This document shows positions 26,003-34,497 of a stretch of 64,000 nucleotides of DNA, piece by piece. Both the position numbers and the translations under genes were made by a program. Within the stretch, counting starts at the first letter, position 1; each line of letters begins with the position of its first letter. The stretch comes from Nitrospirales bacterium LBB_01 (GTDB taxonomy: Bacteria; Nitrospirota; Thermodesulfovibrionia; Thermodesulfovibrionales; Magnetobacteriaceae): assembly GCA_004376055.2 (NCBI GenBank), contig CP049016.1, forward strand, positions 496,001 to 560,000, given 5' to 3'. Below the pieces are notes generated by a model that had not been told where the DNA came from, ran no database searches, and worked only from the letters and a program-made list of their open reading frames with translations.

Positions 26003-27595
26003 ATGAAAACCACGTTGATAGCGCCAACCCCGCCGGATGTTGCGGCGTTTGGCGTAAGAACTCTTTCAGCTTATCTGAAAAAGCACGGCAAAGAGGTTAG
26101 AAATATATTCCTGCCTGGTGGAGTTGAGAAATTTAAATATAAAACCGGCTTTAAGTATAACTACGAACAGAGATTTATGGAACAGGTAGTTGAACTGTGT
26201 AAAGGCTCTGACCTTATAGGGATTTCGTTTATGAGTAACTACCTTGACAGGGCAACACAGCTTTGTGAAACGTTAAGGGCTGCCCTTAAGGTGCCTGTTG
26301 TAGTGGGAGGTATTCATCCCACTGTAATGCCGGAGGATTGTCTCAGGTTTGCCGACATCGTCTGTGTCGGCGAGGGTGAGGAAACACTGCTTGAACTTGT
26401 TAATGCTATTGAAACAGGTAAGGATTACTCAGACATTCAAAATCTGTGCTTAAAGAAAAACGGTGCTGCCGTTAGAAACCCCATGAGGGCGCTTGTGCAG
26501 GATTTGGACACAATCCCGTTTTGTGATTTCGGAATGGATGAGCACTTTATCTATGATAATATCAAAAACTCCATTGAGCCGATGTCAAAAGACCTCCTGA
26601 AACGGATGTTTCCACTTGAGCCGCATGTTGAGGGAACATTTTATGATTCATACAAAAGGACTCTTAGTTTTAAAGTCATGACCACACGAGGCTGCCCTCA
26701 TCACTGCTCGTTCTGTGCGGAAAAGACTCTGTCAGAGATGTACAAGGGCCAGAGGTATTTAAGAAAACGCAGCGTTAACAACATCATAGAGGAGCTTTTG
26801 TGGGTAAAGCGCGAGTTTGACTTTGTGGAGAGCATATTTCTTTTTGATGATACATTTATGGTCAGAGGGGAGCCTGAAATAATAGAGTTTACCGCAGCTT
26901 ACAAAAAGCACATCGGATTGCCTTTTCATATTCAGGCAAGCCCAAGCACGGTCACTGAGGGCAAAATGGAGGCGCTGATTGACGCCGGCCTTGCCTTTGT
27001 TGAGATGGGAATTCAGTCTATGAGTGAACACGGTATGGCACTATATAAAAGAAGCATACAGGCAAGCACAATTTTAAAGGCTGCCGATGTGTTTCATAAG
27101 TACAAAGAGAGAATCAATCCGCCGTGTTATCATATAATTTTGGACAATCCGTGGGAGAGCACATCGGATGTTGCAGAGACACTTGATCTTATCCTTGAGC
27201 TTCCGAGTCCGTTTTGGCTAAAGCGTGCATCACTAGTGTGTTTTCCTGGAACTGACCTCTACGAAAAAGCAAAGCGTGACGGCATTATTAAAACTGAGGA
27301 GGATGAGTGGCGTGAGGTTTATTCAAAGCACCTCCACGCGCCGCATGGCTCCTATGTCAATTTTCTGACATATTTGGCCGGTTTTTCTCACCTCCCGCGC
27401 TTTATTGTAAAGCTGCTTGCCGCTAAATTTCTTATAAAACTCCTTGATAAAAAAGCGCTCAATGGGTTTTACAGTTATTTAAATAGAATAGGAGAAAGAC
27501 TGATAGTCGTATCAAAAGGTGTCCGTTCACTAATGAAAGGTGATTTTCATCGGATATACAGATATTTTGTACGGACAGCGTCTAAGACATCCTAA
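26003..27595 (+). CDS. B12-binding-domain radical SAM protein
   Basis: The 530-residue protein has an N-terminal cobalamin-binding-like Rossmann domain (residues about 1-150: MKTTLIAPTPPDVAAFGVRT, VVVGGIHPTVMPEDC, CVGEGEETLLEL), then a radical SAM barrel with the 4Fe-4S motif CPHHCSFC (Cys at about 231, 235, 238) and the FLFDDTFM strand. The cobalamin half lacks a clear DxHxxG, as in many of these proteins. Members methylate unreactive carbons or rearrange lipids; the substrate is unknown. AAGGAG lies upstream. It is followed 20 bases later by a zinc-ribbon/PCP_red gene, probably in the same operon. Confidence 0.87.
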   Translation: MKTTLIAPTPPDVAAFGVRTLSAYLKKHGKEVRNIFLPGGVEKFKYKTGFKYNYEQRFMEQVVELCKGSDLIGISFMSNYLDRATQLCETLRAALKVPVVVGGIHPTVMPEDCLRFADIVCVGEGEETLLELVNAIETGKDYSDIQNLCLKKNGAAVRNPMRALVQDLDTIPFCDFGMDEHFIYDNIKNSIEPMSKDLLKRMFPLEPHVEGTFYDSYKRTLSFKVMTTRGCPHHCSFCAEKTLSEMYKGQRYLRKRSVNNIIEELLWVKREFDFVESIFLFDDTFMVRGEPEIIEFTAAYKKHIGLPFHIQASPSTVTEGKMEALIDAGLAFVEMGIQSMSEHGMALYKRSIQASTILKAADVFHKYKERINPPCYHIILDNPWESTSDVAETLDLILELPSPFWLKRASLVCFPGTDLYEKAKRDGIIKTEEDEWREVYSKHLHAPHGSYVNFLTYLAGFSHLPRFIVKLLAAKFLIKLLDKKALNGFYSYLNRIGERLIVVSKGVRSLMKGDFHRIYRYFVRTASKTS

Positions 27596-27615
27596 GAAAA
27601 AGGAGGGAATGTACA

Positions 27616-27999
27616 ATGAAATTTATATGTCTAAAATGTAATGTAGAAATGCCTGTAAACAGGCAGCATGGTGCTGAGGCAGGTACAACGTTAACTTTTT
27701 CCTGTGGTGGTTGTGGAGCGTCTTTTTCAATGGTTGCCAACCCTATGGAGGAAAAGATGATAAAGGAGCTTGGCGTCTTTGATGGCAAGCTGAAAGTGCC
27801 AGAAAATCCGGCTGAGACTGTAAGAGCCGCTGCGGGGATACTACAGTGGGAACCGGAAGCGCTTAAGCGGCTTGATAAAGTGCCTGTGTTTGTTAGGTGG
27901 ATGGCCAAGTCGTCTATTGAAAAACATGCGCGGGAGAAGGGATTAACTACAATCACCGTCGCTCTGATGGAGGAGGCGAGGCATCTTTATGGAATGTAG
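27616..27999 (+). CDS. Small zinc-ribbon protein with PCP_red domain
   Basis: The 127-residue protein has an N-terminal Cys4 zinc ribbon (CLKCNVEMP at residues 5-8 and CGGCG at about 35-38) and a C-terminal helical segment (WEPEALKRLDKVPVFVRWMA, then AREKGLTTITVALMEEAR). The latter matches the PCP_red domain found at the C-terminus of light-independent protochlorophyllide reductase subunit B and in many stand-alone proteins of non-photosynthetic bacteria. No chlorophyll genes are near. Its role is unknown; the link to the upstream radical SAM gene and downstream leuD is by tight spacing only. AGGAGGG precedes the ATG region. Confidence 0.82.
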   Translation: MKFICLKCNVEMPVNRQHGAEAGTTLTFSCGGCGASFSMVANPMEEKMIKELGVFDGKLKVPENPAETVRAAAGILQWEPEALKRLDKVPVFVRWMAKSSIEKHAREKGLTTITVALMEEARHLYGM

Positions 28000-28007
28000 G
28001 AGGAGTC

Positions 28008-28505
28008 ATGTTAATTAAAGGAAAATCATGGAAATTTGGCAGAGACATTGATACTGATGCTATAATTCCGGCAAGATACTTAAACACGTCAGACCCGGCG
28101 GAGCTTGCAACGCACGTGATGGAGGACGCCGATAAGGATTTTTCTAAGAAAATAAGCCGTGGGGATTTAATAGTAGCTCTGGAGAACTTTGGCTGCGGCT
28201 CATCCAGAGAACATGCCCCTATTGCCATTAAAGCTGCCGGACTCTCTGCGGTTTTAGCAAAGAGCTATGCCAGAATATTTTACAGAAACGCCTTTAATAT
28301 TGGACTGCCGATTTTTGAATCTTCTGAGGCCGTTGAGGGCATAAAAGAGGGCGATGTGGTTGAAATTGACGCCGACACGGGAGTAATTAAAAACCACAGC
28401 ACGGGAGTGGAGTTTAAGGCTAAGCCAATACCTCCGTTTATGCAGGAGCTGATAAACTCCGGCGGCCTTATTGAATGGACACGGAAAAAACTAAAAATCG
28501 CCTGA
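28008..28505 (+). CDS. leuD: 3-isopropylmalate dehydratase small subunit LeuD
   Basis: LeuD is the swivel-domain subunit that pairs with LeuC in leucine synthesis (isopropylmalate isomerase). The 165-residue protein has GKSWKFGRDIDTDAIIPARY and the signature NFGCGSSREHAPIAIKAAG, with the substrate-loop Arg and Ser. At this length it belongs to the short, archaeal/thermophile-type LeuD, which can also be a homoaconitase or methylmalate dehydratase subunit. leuC is not adjacent. It follows the PCP_red gene by 8 bases with AGGAGG. Confidence 0.92.
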   Translation: MLIKGKSWKFGRDIDTDAIIPARYLNTSDPAELATHVMEDADKDFSKKISRGDLIVALENFGCGSSREHAPIAIKAAGLSAVLAKSYARIFYRNAFNIGLPIFESSEAVEGIKEGDVVEIDADTGVIKNHSTGVEFKAKPIPPFMQELINSGGLIEWTRKKLKIA

Positions 28506-28520
28506 GGTCACAAAAATTAC

Positions 28521-28838
28521 ATGGAACAAAAGGTAGTTAATGTAGTAAACAGGTTTAAAATACTTTTGTCGGAAAAAATTACAACAAAAGAGATAGTTGT
28601 GTTTGGCTCACGTGCAAGAGAGGATAACACTGAAAATTCCGACCTTGATATTTTAGTTGTTGTGGAGATAGCAGGGCATAGTGTTGAGAAAGTAATTAGT
28701 GACGCTGCATGGGAGGCAGGGTTTCCCGATGACATACTTATAGTTCCTGTAGTAATTACACTCGATCAATTAAGGGACAGCCCTGTTAGAGAGTCTTCAT
28801 TTATCAAGAATGTGTATAGAGAAGGCATTTTAGTTTGA
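28521..28838 (+). CDS. MNT-type minimal nucleotidyltransferase (antitoxin type)
   Basis: The 105-residue protein has the nucleotidyltransferase core GSRAREDNTENSDLDILVVVE (residues about 30-50) with the GS motif and paired Asp residues that bind metal. Proteins of this size pair with HEPN-domain RNase toxins; the MNT partner AMPylates the HEPN protein. A HEPN start overlaps its stop (TTGA) but is truncated after 29 codons. The antitoxin therefore appears intact while its toxin is broken. Confidence 0.85.
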   Translation: MEQKVVNVVNRFKILLSEKITTKEIVVFGSRAREDNTENSDLDILVVVEIAGHSVEKVISDAAWEAGFPDDILIVPVVITLDQLRDSPVRESSFIKNVYREGILV

Positions 28839-28924
28839 ATAATGATGTTTTTCAGCTAGTAAAATATAGACTTGAACAGGCTCACGATTGCCTAATACCG
28901 AGTTGTGTTCAAAGATATGCATAA
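28835..28924 (+). pseudogene. HEPN-domain toxin remnant, cut off by a repeat element
   Basis: From TTG at 28835 the frame reads NNDVFQLVKYRLEQAHDCL, which is the first helix of a HEPN protein (compare xLVxYRLExAxExL). It then enters the left flank of repeat copy 5 (from about 28892) and stops at 28922. The remaining roughly 100 residues, including the RxxxxH catalytic motif, are absent and are not found after the repeat. Confidence 0.75.
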
Positions 28925-29075
28925 AAAACTGGATTCCTGCTTTCGCAGGAATGACAAGAAAAAAAGGAATGACAGAAAGAAAAAAGCATCTCCACCATTG
29001 TCATTCCCGCCTACGAGCGGGAATCCAGTCCTTTTCTACTACTATTATATTACCTTTCTGGGAGCTACTTGGATA
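28892..29075. repeat. Dispersed hairpin repeat, copy 5 (long form)
   Basis: The core arms are 28929-28955 and 28999-29027. The flanks match copy 3: CTAATACCGAGTTG at 28892 and TATTATATTACCTTTCTGG...GCTACTTGG to about 29072. The left boundary falls exactly where the HEPN frame loses similarity to its family, which marks the insertion point. Confidence 0.9.
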
Positions 29076-29130
29076 ATGTGTTTTATTGACAAACACCTGT
29101 TCAATCTAATATCATCAAGGTTACACGGAT

Positions 29131-29706
29131 ATGATTTTATCGGACAGAGACATTAAACAATCTTTAGAGAGCGGGCGGATAAAAGTTGTACCAAGCCCGG
29201 AGCTTGACAAGCAGCTTGGCGCCTGCACGCTGGATATGCGGCTGGGTAACGTTTTTAGCGTGTTTGAACACAGCAGGTACCCCATACTTGATTTAAGATC
29301 TGGAATTAAAATAGATGACATTATGACTTCAATTACAATACCTGATTGTGATAGATTCATTCTTCAGCCGGGGGAGTTTGCTCTTGCTATGACCATAGAA
29401 AGGCTTGAGCTGCCGGATGACCTCGTAGGACGCATTGACGGCAGAAGCAGTCTGGGACGCCTTGGACTGATAATTCATGGCACCGCCTCTACGTTTGAGC
29501 CGGGTTGGAAAGGTAATCCCACCCTTGAGCTAAGTAACATAGGCAGAATGCCGATAGCCCTTTATCCGGGTATGCGAATATGTTCTTTTACGTTTGAAAT
29601 GCTCTCCAGTCCTGCCGAGGTCCCTTATGACAAGAAAATGAGTGCAAAGTACATGAATCAGGACGGCCCACTTCCAAGCAAGATTATTGACGATGACACC
29701 GTATAG
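29131..29706 (+). CDS. dcd: dCTP deaminase Dcd
   Basis: Dcd deaminates dCTP to dUTP, the precursor of dUMP for thymidylate synthesis. The 191-residue trimeric dUTPase-fold protein has GRIDGRSSLGRLGLIIHGTA and PGWKGNPTLELSN with the catalytic Glu, and ends with the usual Tyr/Lys-rich tail (KKMSAKYMNQDGPLPSKI). Starting MILSDRDIKQSLESGRI is typical. Downstream come a HAD hydrolase, a ParB-like protein and a thymidylate synthase-like fusion with small gaps, so the four genes look like one nucleotide-related operon. Confidence 0.94.
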   Translation: MILSDRDIKQSLESGRIKVVPSPELDKQLGACTLDMRLGNVFSVFEHSRYPILDLRSGIKIDDIMTSITIPDCDRFILQPGEFALAMTIERLELPDDLVGRIDGRSSLGRLGLIIHGTASTFEPGWKGNPTLELSNIGRMPIALYPGMRICSFTFEMLSSPAEVPYDKKMSAKYMNQDGPLPSKIIDDDTV

Positions 29707-29715
29707 ACAAGCGGT

Positions 29716-30384
29716 ATGAAAGGAGTGTTTTTTGATATAGGGTCAACTTTGGTAACAGGCCCTGATATATCACCCAGTAAAGCTATTGCCAAAATTCTTA
29801 ATATTGATGCCAATTTGGTCAAAGATATAATAATGGTTACAGATCTGACATCTTCATCCGATTTAGTCAAAGCTCTTGCAAACATCGTAAAGGTTGAAGA
29901 GCTAACGGTTCACACTGACAAGATTGTGCACCTCTGGGATACTCAGGAAAGTGCCGCTAAGGAAATAACAGGTGCTGCTGAAACAGTTAAGTCACTTAAA
30001 AAAATGGGTCTCCTTATAGGCCTCATTTCAGATATATGGTCGCCATACTATAAGTCTTTCAAACGTGCCTGCCCTGATATTGCAGCCATAGCTGACAGCG
30101 CTGCTCTGAGTTTCAAAGATGGTGTAAGAAAGCCAAACCCTGTGCTATTTGAGAAGGCTTTGGCTTCACTTAATTTGACTCCTGACGCTGCCGTTATGGT
30201 TGGGGATTCGTATGTGAGCGACATAGAACCAGCTATGATGCTTGGAATGCGCACTGTGTGGTGCTTGTTTCGTCCAGATAGTGAGCTAAGCTCAATTGTG
30301 CGTGTATTTAATGGTGAACTAAAAAAACCTGATTACGTTATAGGAACTATTTCCCAGTTACTGACACTGGATTTATGGAGTTGA
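29716..30384 (+). CDS. HAD-superfamily hydrolase
   Basis: The 222-residue protein has the HAD motifs FFDIGSTL (motif I; the first position holds Asp but the usual second Asp is Gly-Ser), LIGLISDIW (motif II), RKPNP with the Lys (motif III) and MVGDSYVSDIEPAMMLGM (motif IV). A helical cap lies between I and II. Loss of the second motif-I Asp, the usual general acid of phosphatases, makes phosphonatase- or dehalogenase-like chemistry or weak activity possible. It lies 10 bases after dcd, so a nucleotide substrate is a reasonable guess. Confidence 0.85.
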   Translation: MKGVFFDIGSTLVTGPDISPSKAIAKILNIDANLVKDIIMVTDLTSSSDLVKALANIVKVEELTVHTDKIVHLWDTQESAAKEITGAAETVKSLKKMGLLIGLISDIWSPYYKSFKRACPDIAAIADSAALSFKDGVRKPNPVLFEKALASLNLTPDAAVMVGDSYVSDIEPAMMLGMRTVWCLFRPDSELSSIVRVFNGELKKPDYVIGTISQLLTLDLWS

Positions 30385-30388
30385 ATTT

Positions 30389-31000
30389 ATGAAAATTTTA
30401 AAGATCAAACATTTTTCCACCCAGCAGTTGATTCAAAATCTTAAAAACATCACTATGCTTCATGCCCCTGAAATTCGTCCATACAAGGATGTGTCTATCT
30501 CGTTGGAGCATATTTCTACGGATTACCTGTACCCTGCACAGTATTACGTCTTACAAAAGGAGCTAAACAAAGTACGCAATCTTAGGTGGGAACTACAAAA
30601 ACACAATATAGACATTTTTAATTTAAACGGCTATGTGAAAATCTGGCTTGAAGGCGAGGATGAGCCGATAGACCTTCTGCCTCCGGTGATTGAAGAGTCC
30701 ATAGAGAAAAACGGGCGTGTCGTAAACATTATAAATGACGGAATGCACAGGGTGTTTTTATCCCGTCTTGAGTGGGTAATTCCTCAGGTTATTTTTGTGC
30801 GCGGTATTCCCAAAGACCTGCCCTATTATGCATACCCAATCCCAGAGGGTTGGAATAAGGTTGATATTGTTGAGGATTTGTCTGAGGGTTTTCTTAAGAA
30901 ATGGCACAGAATTGAGCAGTATAAAACCCTCTACAGAAATTTCAACTCTGCGTTTGAAAATGTCGGTGGCCCAAGGGGTCATAACGTTAAAAAGAGTTAA
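30389..31000 (+). CDS. ParB/sulfiredoxin-fold-like protein of unknown function
   Basis: I do not recognise a named family. The 203-residue protein has a stretch INDGMHRVFLSRLEW at about residues 115-130, which resembles the (D)GxHR core motif of the ParB/sulfiredoxin superfamily, preceded by PPVIEESIEKNGRVVN as expected for that fold. The N-terminal half (ISTDYLYPAQYYVLQKELNK) and the C-terminal half (YYAYPIPEGWNKVDIVEDL) have no recognisable motif. There is no HTH, so it is not a plasmid-partition ParB. It follows the HAD gene by 4 bases and its stop overlaps the next start. Confidence 0.6.
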   Translation: MKILKIKHFSTQQLIQNLKNITMLHAPEIRPYKDVSISLEHISTDYLYPAQYYVLQKELNKVRNLRWELQKHNIDIFNLNGYVKIWLEGEDEPIDLLPPVIEESIEKNGRVVNIINDGMHRVFLSRLEWVIPQVIFVRGIPKDLPYYAYPIPEGWNKVDIVEDLSEGFLKKWHRIEQYKTLYRNFNSAFENVGGPRGHNVKKS

Positions 31001-32442
31001 TGGAATTTGTCCCTGTTTATTATAAAGACTCCCTTACCATTATAAACCCAAATGGTCACGTTGGGGTTGTCACCTTGTGGTCAAAGCCGCAAGCCGTAAT
31101 AGAGAAATTCAAAGAGGCAGGGGTTGACTTAAACGAATCAAGCTCTCCAATTGCCGCTTTTGGCACACTCTATGGCAACGGGCTAAAACACCTTCTTGCC
31201 AATTTGCTCTATAACCCTCAGATAACACATATCTTAATTTGCGGACGTGATACCGGTGGATCGTTGCAGCATTTGTTGAACTTTTTTAATAAAGGTGTGG
31301 AAAAGGAAACTCAACTTGGCATTACAAGTAATAGAGTTATCGGCACATCAAGATTTTTGCCAGATGTATTAACTCCTGAGTTATTTAAAAGCGCTCCTAA
31401 GTTAACCTATATAGGCAGCGACCCTGAGTTTAAAAAGAAACTAAATGATTTCTTTGATAATCTGCCTGCGAGATTAGACAAAACAGAATTTGAACGAATT
31501 TCAGTTGAGCTGCCGGAAATTACACCATCGTATTTTCCTTCTAATCCGCTCAGTCATACCATTGTTAAAGATACTCCGCTTGAAGCATGGAAAGAGTTAA
31601 TCTTTTGTCTGGATCGTTTCGGGCGGATGGTAGAGCTTGAACCGGACAAGCGCCGCAAGGAGCTTCAAAACGTAAAAGTAATCGTTGAAAGTCCAACAGA
31701 AGAGGACAACGAGCTGCTAAATCCGTTTGGATTTTCCATTGAGGAACTTAGAGACTACCAGAGCAGGGTTATGAGTGACATTGTTGAAGGAGATTATGGC
31801 TACGGTAACAGAATCAGGGCTTATTTTGATGTGGATGCCTTAGAGGTTTGTATTGAAAAACTAAAGAAAAATCGTGAGGACAGGCGTTCTTATATTGTGC
31901 TATGGGATTCTCGTACTGATCTAACTGACACTGAGCGCTCTTCTCCGTGTTTAGCGACAATTTTTCTCCGGGTGTTTGATAATAAACTGACACTTTCAGC
32001 AACTTTCAGAGTGCATAACGCACTGGACGCATGGGTAAAAAATTTCTATGCGTTGATGGCTATTCAAAAACATGTTGCAGAGCTGACAGGAATATCGGCA
32101 GGAGCTATAACTGTAATCAGTCACTCAATAAGTATTAATCCCGATGAGGGATATGAAAAGGTTCAAATGATTGTCCGGCAACTCCGTGATAATTTTAAGT
32201 TTGAAGCCGACCCAAATGGACAGTTCCGATTTAAAATTGAGGATGGACAAATTGTTGCAGAGCATATCTTTAATGGAGAGAAACTTGGTGAATACAGGAG
32301 TAAAAAAGCCGAGCGAATACAGTATGAATTGAGACGTGACAGGGCAATATCAGACATTGGTCACGCTATTTTTGTCGGCAGACAGCTTGCTAAGGCTGAG
32401 AGATGCTTACAAACTGGCGAGGCATTTACAGAGGACTTGTAA
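31000..32442 (+). CDS. DUF4346/MtrA-like domain fused to archaeal-type thymidylate synthase-like domain
   Basis: The 480-residue protein has two parts. Residues about 15-150 (VGVVTLWSKPQAVIEKFKEA, THILICGRDTGGSLQHLLNF) resemble DUF4346, related to the N-terminal domain of methyltransferase subunit MtrA. Residues about 230-460 resemble thymidylate synthase of archaeal type: the catalytic-type Cys317 in SSPCLATIFL, then FRVHNALDAWVKNFYALMAI, where the phosphate-binding Arg and a conserved Asn are kept but the Asp of RSxD is Asn, and a His in SHSISINPD. It probably acts on a dUMP- or dCMP-like nucleotide with a folate-type cofactor; the product is not certain. It starts at the overlap with the ParB-like gene. 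Confidence 0.7.
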   Translation: MEFVPVYYKDSLTIINPNGHVGVVTLWSKPQAVIEKFKEAGVDLNESSSPIAAFGTLYGNGLKHLLANLLYNPQITHILICGRDTGGSLQHLLNFFNKGVEKETQLGITSNRVIGTSRFLPDVLTPELFKSAPKLTYIGSDPEFKKKLNDFFDNLPARLDKTEFERISVELPEITPSYFPSNPLSHTIVKDTPLEAWKELIFCLDRFGRMVELEPDKRRKELQNVKVIVESPTEEDNELLNPFGFSIEELRDYQSRVMSDIVEGDYGYGNRIRAYFDVDALEVCIEKLKKNREDRRSYIVLWDSRTDLTDTERSSPCLATIFLRVFDNKLTLSATFRVHNALDAWVKNFYALMAIQKHVAELTGISAGAITVISHSISINPDEGYEKVQMIVRQLRDNFKFEADPNGQFRFKIEDGQIVAEHIFNGEKLGEYRSKKAERIQYELRRDRAISDIGHAIFVGRQLAKAERCLQTGEAFTEDL

Positions 32443-32464
32443 CACTTTTGAGGATTTAGCGTTT

Positions 32465-33118
32465 CTAACCGGCTTTAGTTTTCTTTGAAATAGCATCAAC
32501 AAACTCAGCTGCGGCTGTTCCTATGTCATCTGATTCCATGATACCGGAGGCTACGGCAACAGCATGAGCGCCGGCTTCTAACACGTGTTTAACGTTTTCA
32601 AGCGCAATGCCGCCTATTGCAACAACAGGGATTGACACCCGGCTTAGCACTTCAGAGAGTGCCTCCACACCTTTTGGAGCACCAGCGTCTTTCGTTGTTG
32701 TGCGAAAGATTGGGCCAAATCCGATGTAGTCAGCGCCCTCCTCCTCTGCCCTTACCGCCTCCTCAACGCTGTGCGTGGATACTCCGATTACTTTATGCCG
32801 CTTTTTGGTAAAAATTTTTCTGACATATTTAAGCGACATGTCGTCCTGTCCGATGTGCACACCGTCTGCGTCCACAGCAAGAGCAATATCAGGGTAGTCA
32901 TTGATAATCAGTTTGACGTTGTTAGCCGATGTCAAAGCTCTCAAAATTCTGCCGGTTTTAAATATCTGAAGCCTATCGCTTGTTTTATCTCTTAGCTGTA
33001 TCCACGTAACGCCGCTCCCTATAGCCGACACTGCTGAGTCAAAGGCCGGTTTAATACGGTCGCCTCTGTCCATAATCAGACAAAGCCCGCTTTGATAGAG
33101 TCCCCTGTAACTTTTCAT
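32465..33118 (-). CDS. thiE: Thiamine-phosphate synthase ThiE
   Basis: ThiE joins HMP-PP and thiazole phosphate to give thiamine phosphate. The 217-residue barrel has VTWIQLRDKT, KLIINDYPDIALAVDADGVH, IGQDDM, GVSTHSVEEA, the DYIGFGPIFRTTTK phosphate loop and PVVAIGGI. It overlaps accC by four bases (ATGA), so it is the last gene of an efp-accB-accC-thiE operon. No TPP riboswitch is visible upstream of that operon. Confidence 0.94.
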   Translation of the reverse strand: MKSYRGLYQSGLCLIMDRGDRIKPAFDSAVSAIGSGVTWIQLRDKTSDRLQIFKTGRILRALTSANNVKLIINDYPDIALAVDADGVHIGQDDMSLKYVRKIFTKKRHKVIGVSTHSVEEAVRAEEEGADYIGFGPIFRTTTKDAGAPKGVEALSEVLSRVSIPVVAIGGIALENVKHVLEAGAHAVAVASGIMESDDIGTAAAEFVDAISKKTKAG

Positions 33119-34467
33119 AGATGACCGCCTTTTAGTCTTTCAAGGTATCCGGTATCAAATTCGCCGCTTAGGAAATCAGGATTAGTAAGAACGGTTTTAT
33201 GGAAAGGTATTGTTGTCTTTATCCCTTCTATTTTGAACTCCGAAAGAGCTCTCTTCATCTTGTCAACGGCATCCTTACGCGTGGCGCCGTGAGCGATAAC
33301 TTTGGCTATCAGTGAGTCATAGTAGGGCAGCACAGTGCAGCCGCTATAGATGTATGTGTCAACTCTGATGCCAGGGCCTCCGGGCAAGTATAAAAACGTT
33401 ATCTTACCTGGAGACGGCGCAAAAGTGTAAGGGTCCTCGGCATTAACCCGGCACTCGATAGCGTGACCCTGTATTTTTATATTTTTTTGCTTTATGCTTA
33501 GCGGCAGCCCGGAGGCCAGCCGTATCTGCTCTTTGATTATATCCACTCCTGTTACAGCTTCTGTAACAGGGTGCTCTACTTGAACTCTAGTGTTCATTTC
33601 CATAAAATAAATACCGTCGTCTCTGTCAACTATGAATTCTACAGTTCCCACGTTCCTGTATTTAAGGACTTCTGCGGCTTTAATTGCATATTTGCCGAGT
33701 TTTTCTCTCAGTTTTTCAGTAATGACAGGGGAGGGTGACTCTTCAATTAATTTCTGATGCCGCCTTTGGACGGAACAGTCCCGCTCGCCAAGATGAATAG
33801 CAGTGCCATCACCTCCCACCGCTATCTGAACCTCTATGTGCCGGATGAGGGGTATATATTTCTCAATGTACAAATCGCCAACGCCAAACGCTGCAAGGGA
33901 TTCCGCCTCTGCCGCAGAGAAAGCCTGCTCAAGCATTGACTCCTCTCTGACTATCCTCATGCCTCTGCCGCCACCTCCAGCTGAGGCTTTAATTATAACT
34001 GGATAGCCGATTTTTTTAGCTATACTCAGCGCGCTCTTTTTGTCCAAAATATTGCCGTCACTGCCGGGAATAACCGGAATGCCGTGTTTGCGGAGGATTT
34101 GCTTGGCTCGTGACTTATTTCCGCCAAGCCGGATGTTTTCAGGCGTTGGGCCAATAAAGGTAATTCTGGATTTTTTACAGGCCTCGGCAAAATGCGGATT
34201 TTCAGAAAGAAATCCGTATCCGGGATGGATGGCTCCGGCATCGGTTATCTCCGCTGCACTCAGTATTGAGGGAATGTTAAGATAGCTGTCTGCCGCTCGT
34301 GGAGGCCCAACACACACAGACTCATCCGCCAACGTAACGTGCATAGCGTCTTTTTCTATTTCCGAGTAGATTGCCACAGTTTTAATCCCCAACTCCTTAC
34401 ACGCACGGATTACACGTATGGCTATCTCACCTCTGTTAGCAATCAGTATTTTCTTTATAAGGGACAT
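33115..34467 (-). CDS. accC: Acetyl-CoA carboxylase biotin carboxylase AccC
   Basis: AccC carboxylates the biotin of AccB with ATP and bicarbonate, the first step of fatty acid synthesis. The 450-residue protein starts MSLIKKILIANRGEIAIRVI and has the ATP-grasp Gly-rich loop KASAGGGGRGMRI, the RDCSVQRRHQKLIEE block, and the catalytic region MEMNTRVQVEHPVTEAVTG. Length is normal. The 30 bases after accB contain a Shine-Dalgarno (GAGAG). Confidence 0.97.
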   Translation of the reverse strand: MSLIKKILIANRGEIAIRVIRACKELGIKTVAIYSEIEKDAMHVTLADESVCVGPPRAADSYLNIPSILSAAEITDAGAIHPGYGFLSENPHFAEACKKSRITFIGPTPENIRLGGNKSRAKQILRKHGIPVIPGSDGNILDKKSALSIAKKIGYPVIIKASAGGGGRGMRIVREESMLEQAFSAAEAESLAAFGVGDLYIEKYIPLIRHIEVQIAVGGDGTAIHLGERDCSVQRRHQKLIEESPSPVITEKLREKLGKYAIKAAEVLKYRNVGTVEFIVDRDDGIYFMEMNTRVQVEHPVTEAVTGVDIIKEQIRLASGLPLSIKQKNIKIQGHAIECRVNAEDPYTFAPSPGKITFLYLPGGPGIRVDTYIYSGCTVLPYYDSLIAKVIAHGATRKDAVDKMKRALSEFKIEGIKTTIPFHKTVLTNPDFLSGEFDTGYLERLKGGHL

Positions 34468-34497
34468 TTCTCTCTCACCTTCTAACGGAGACTGCCG

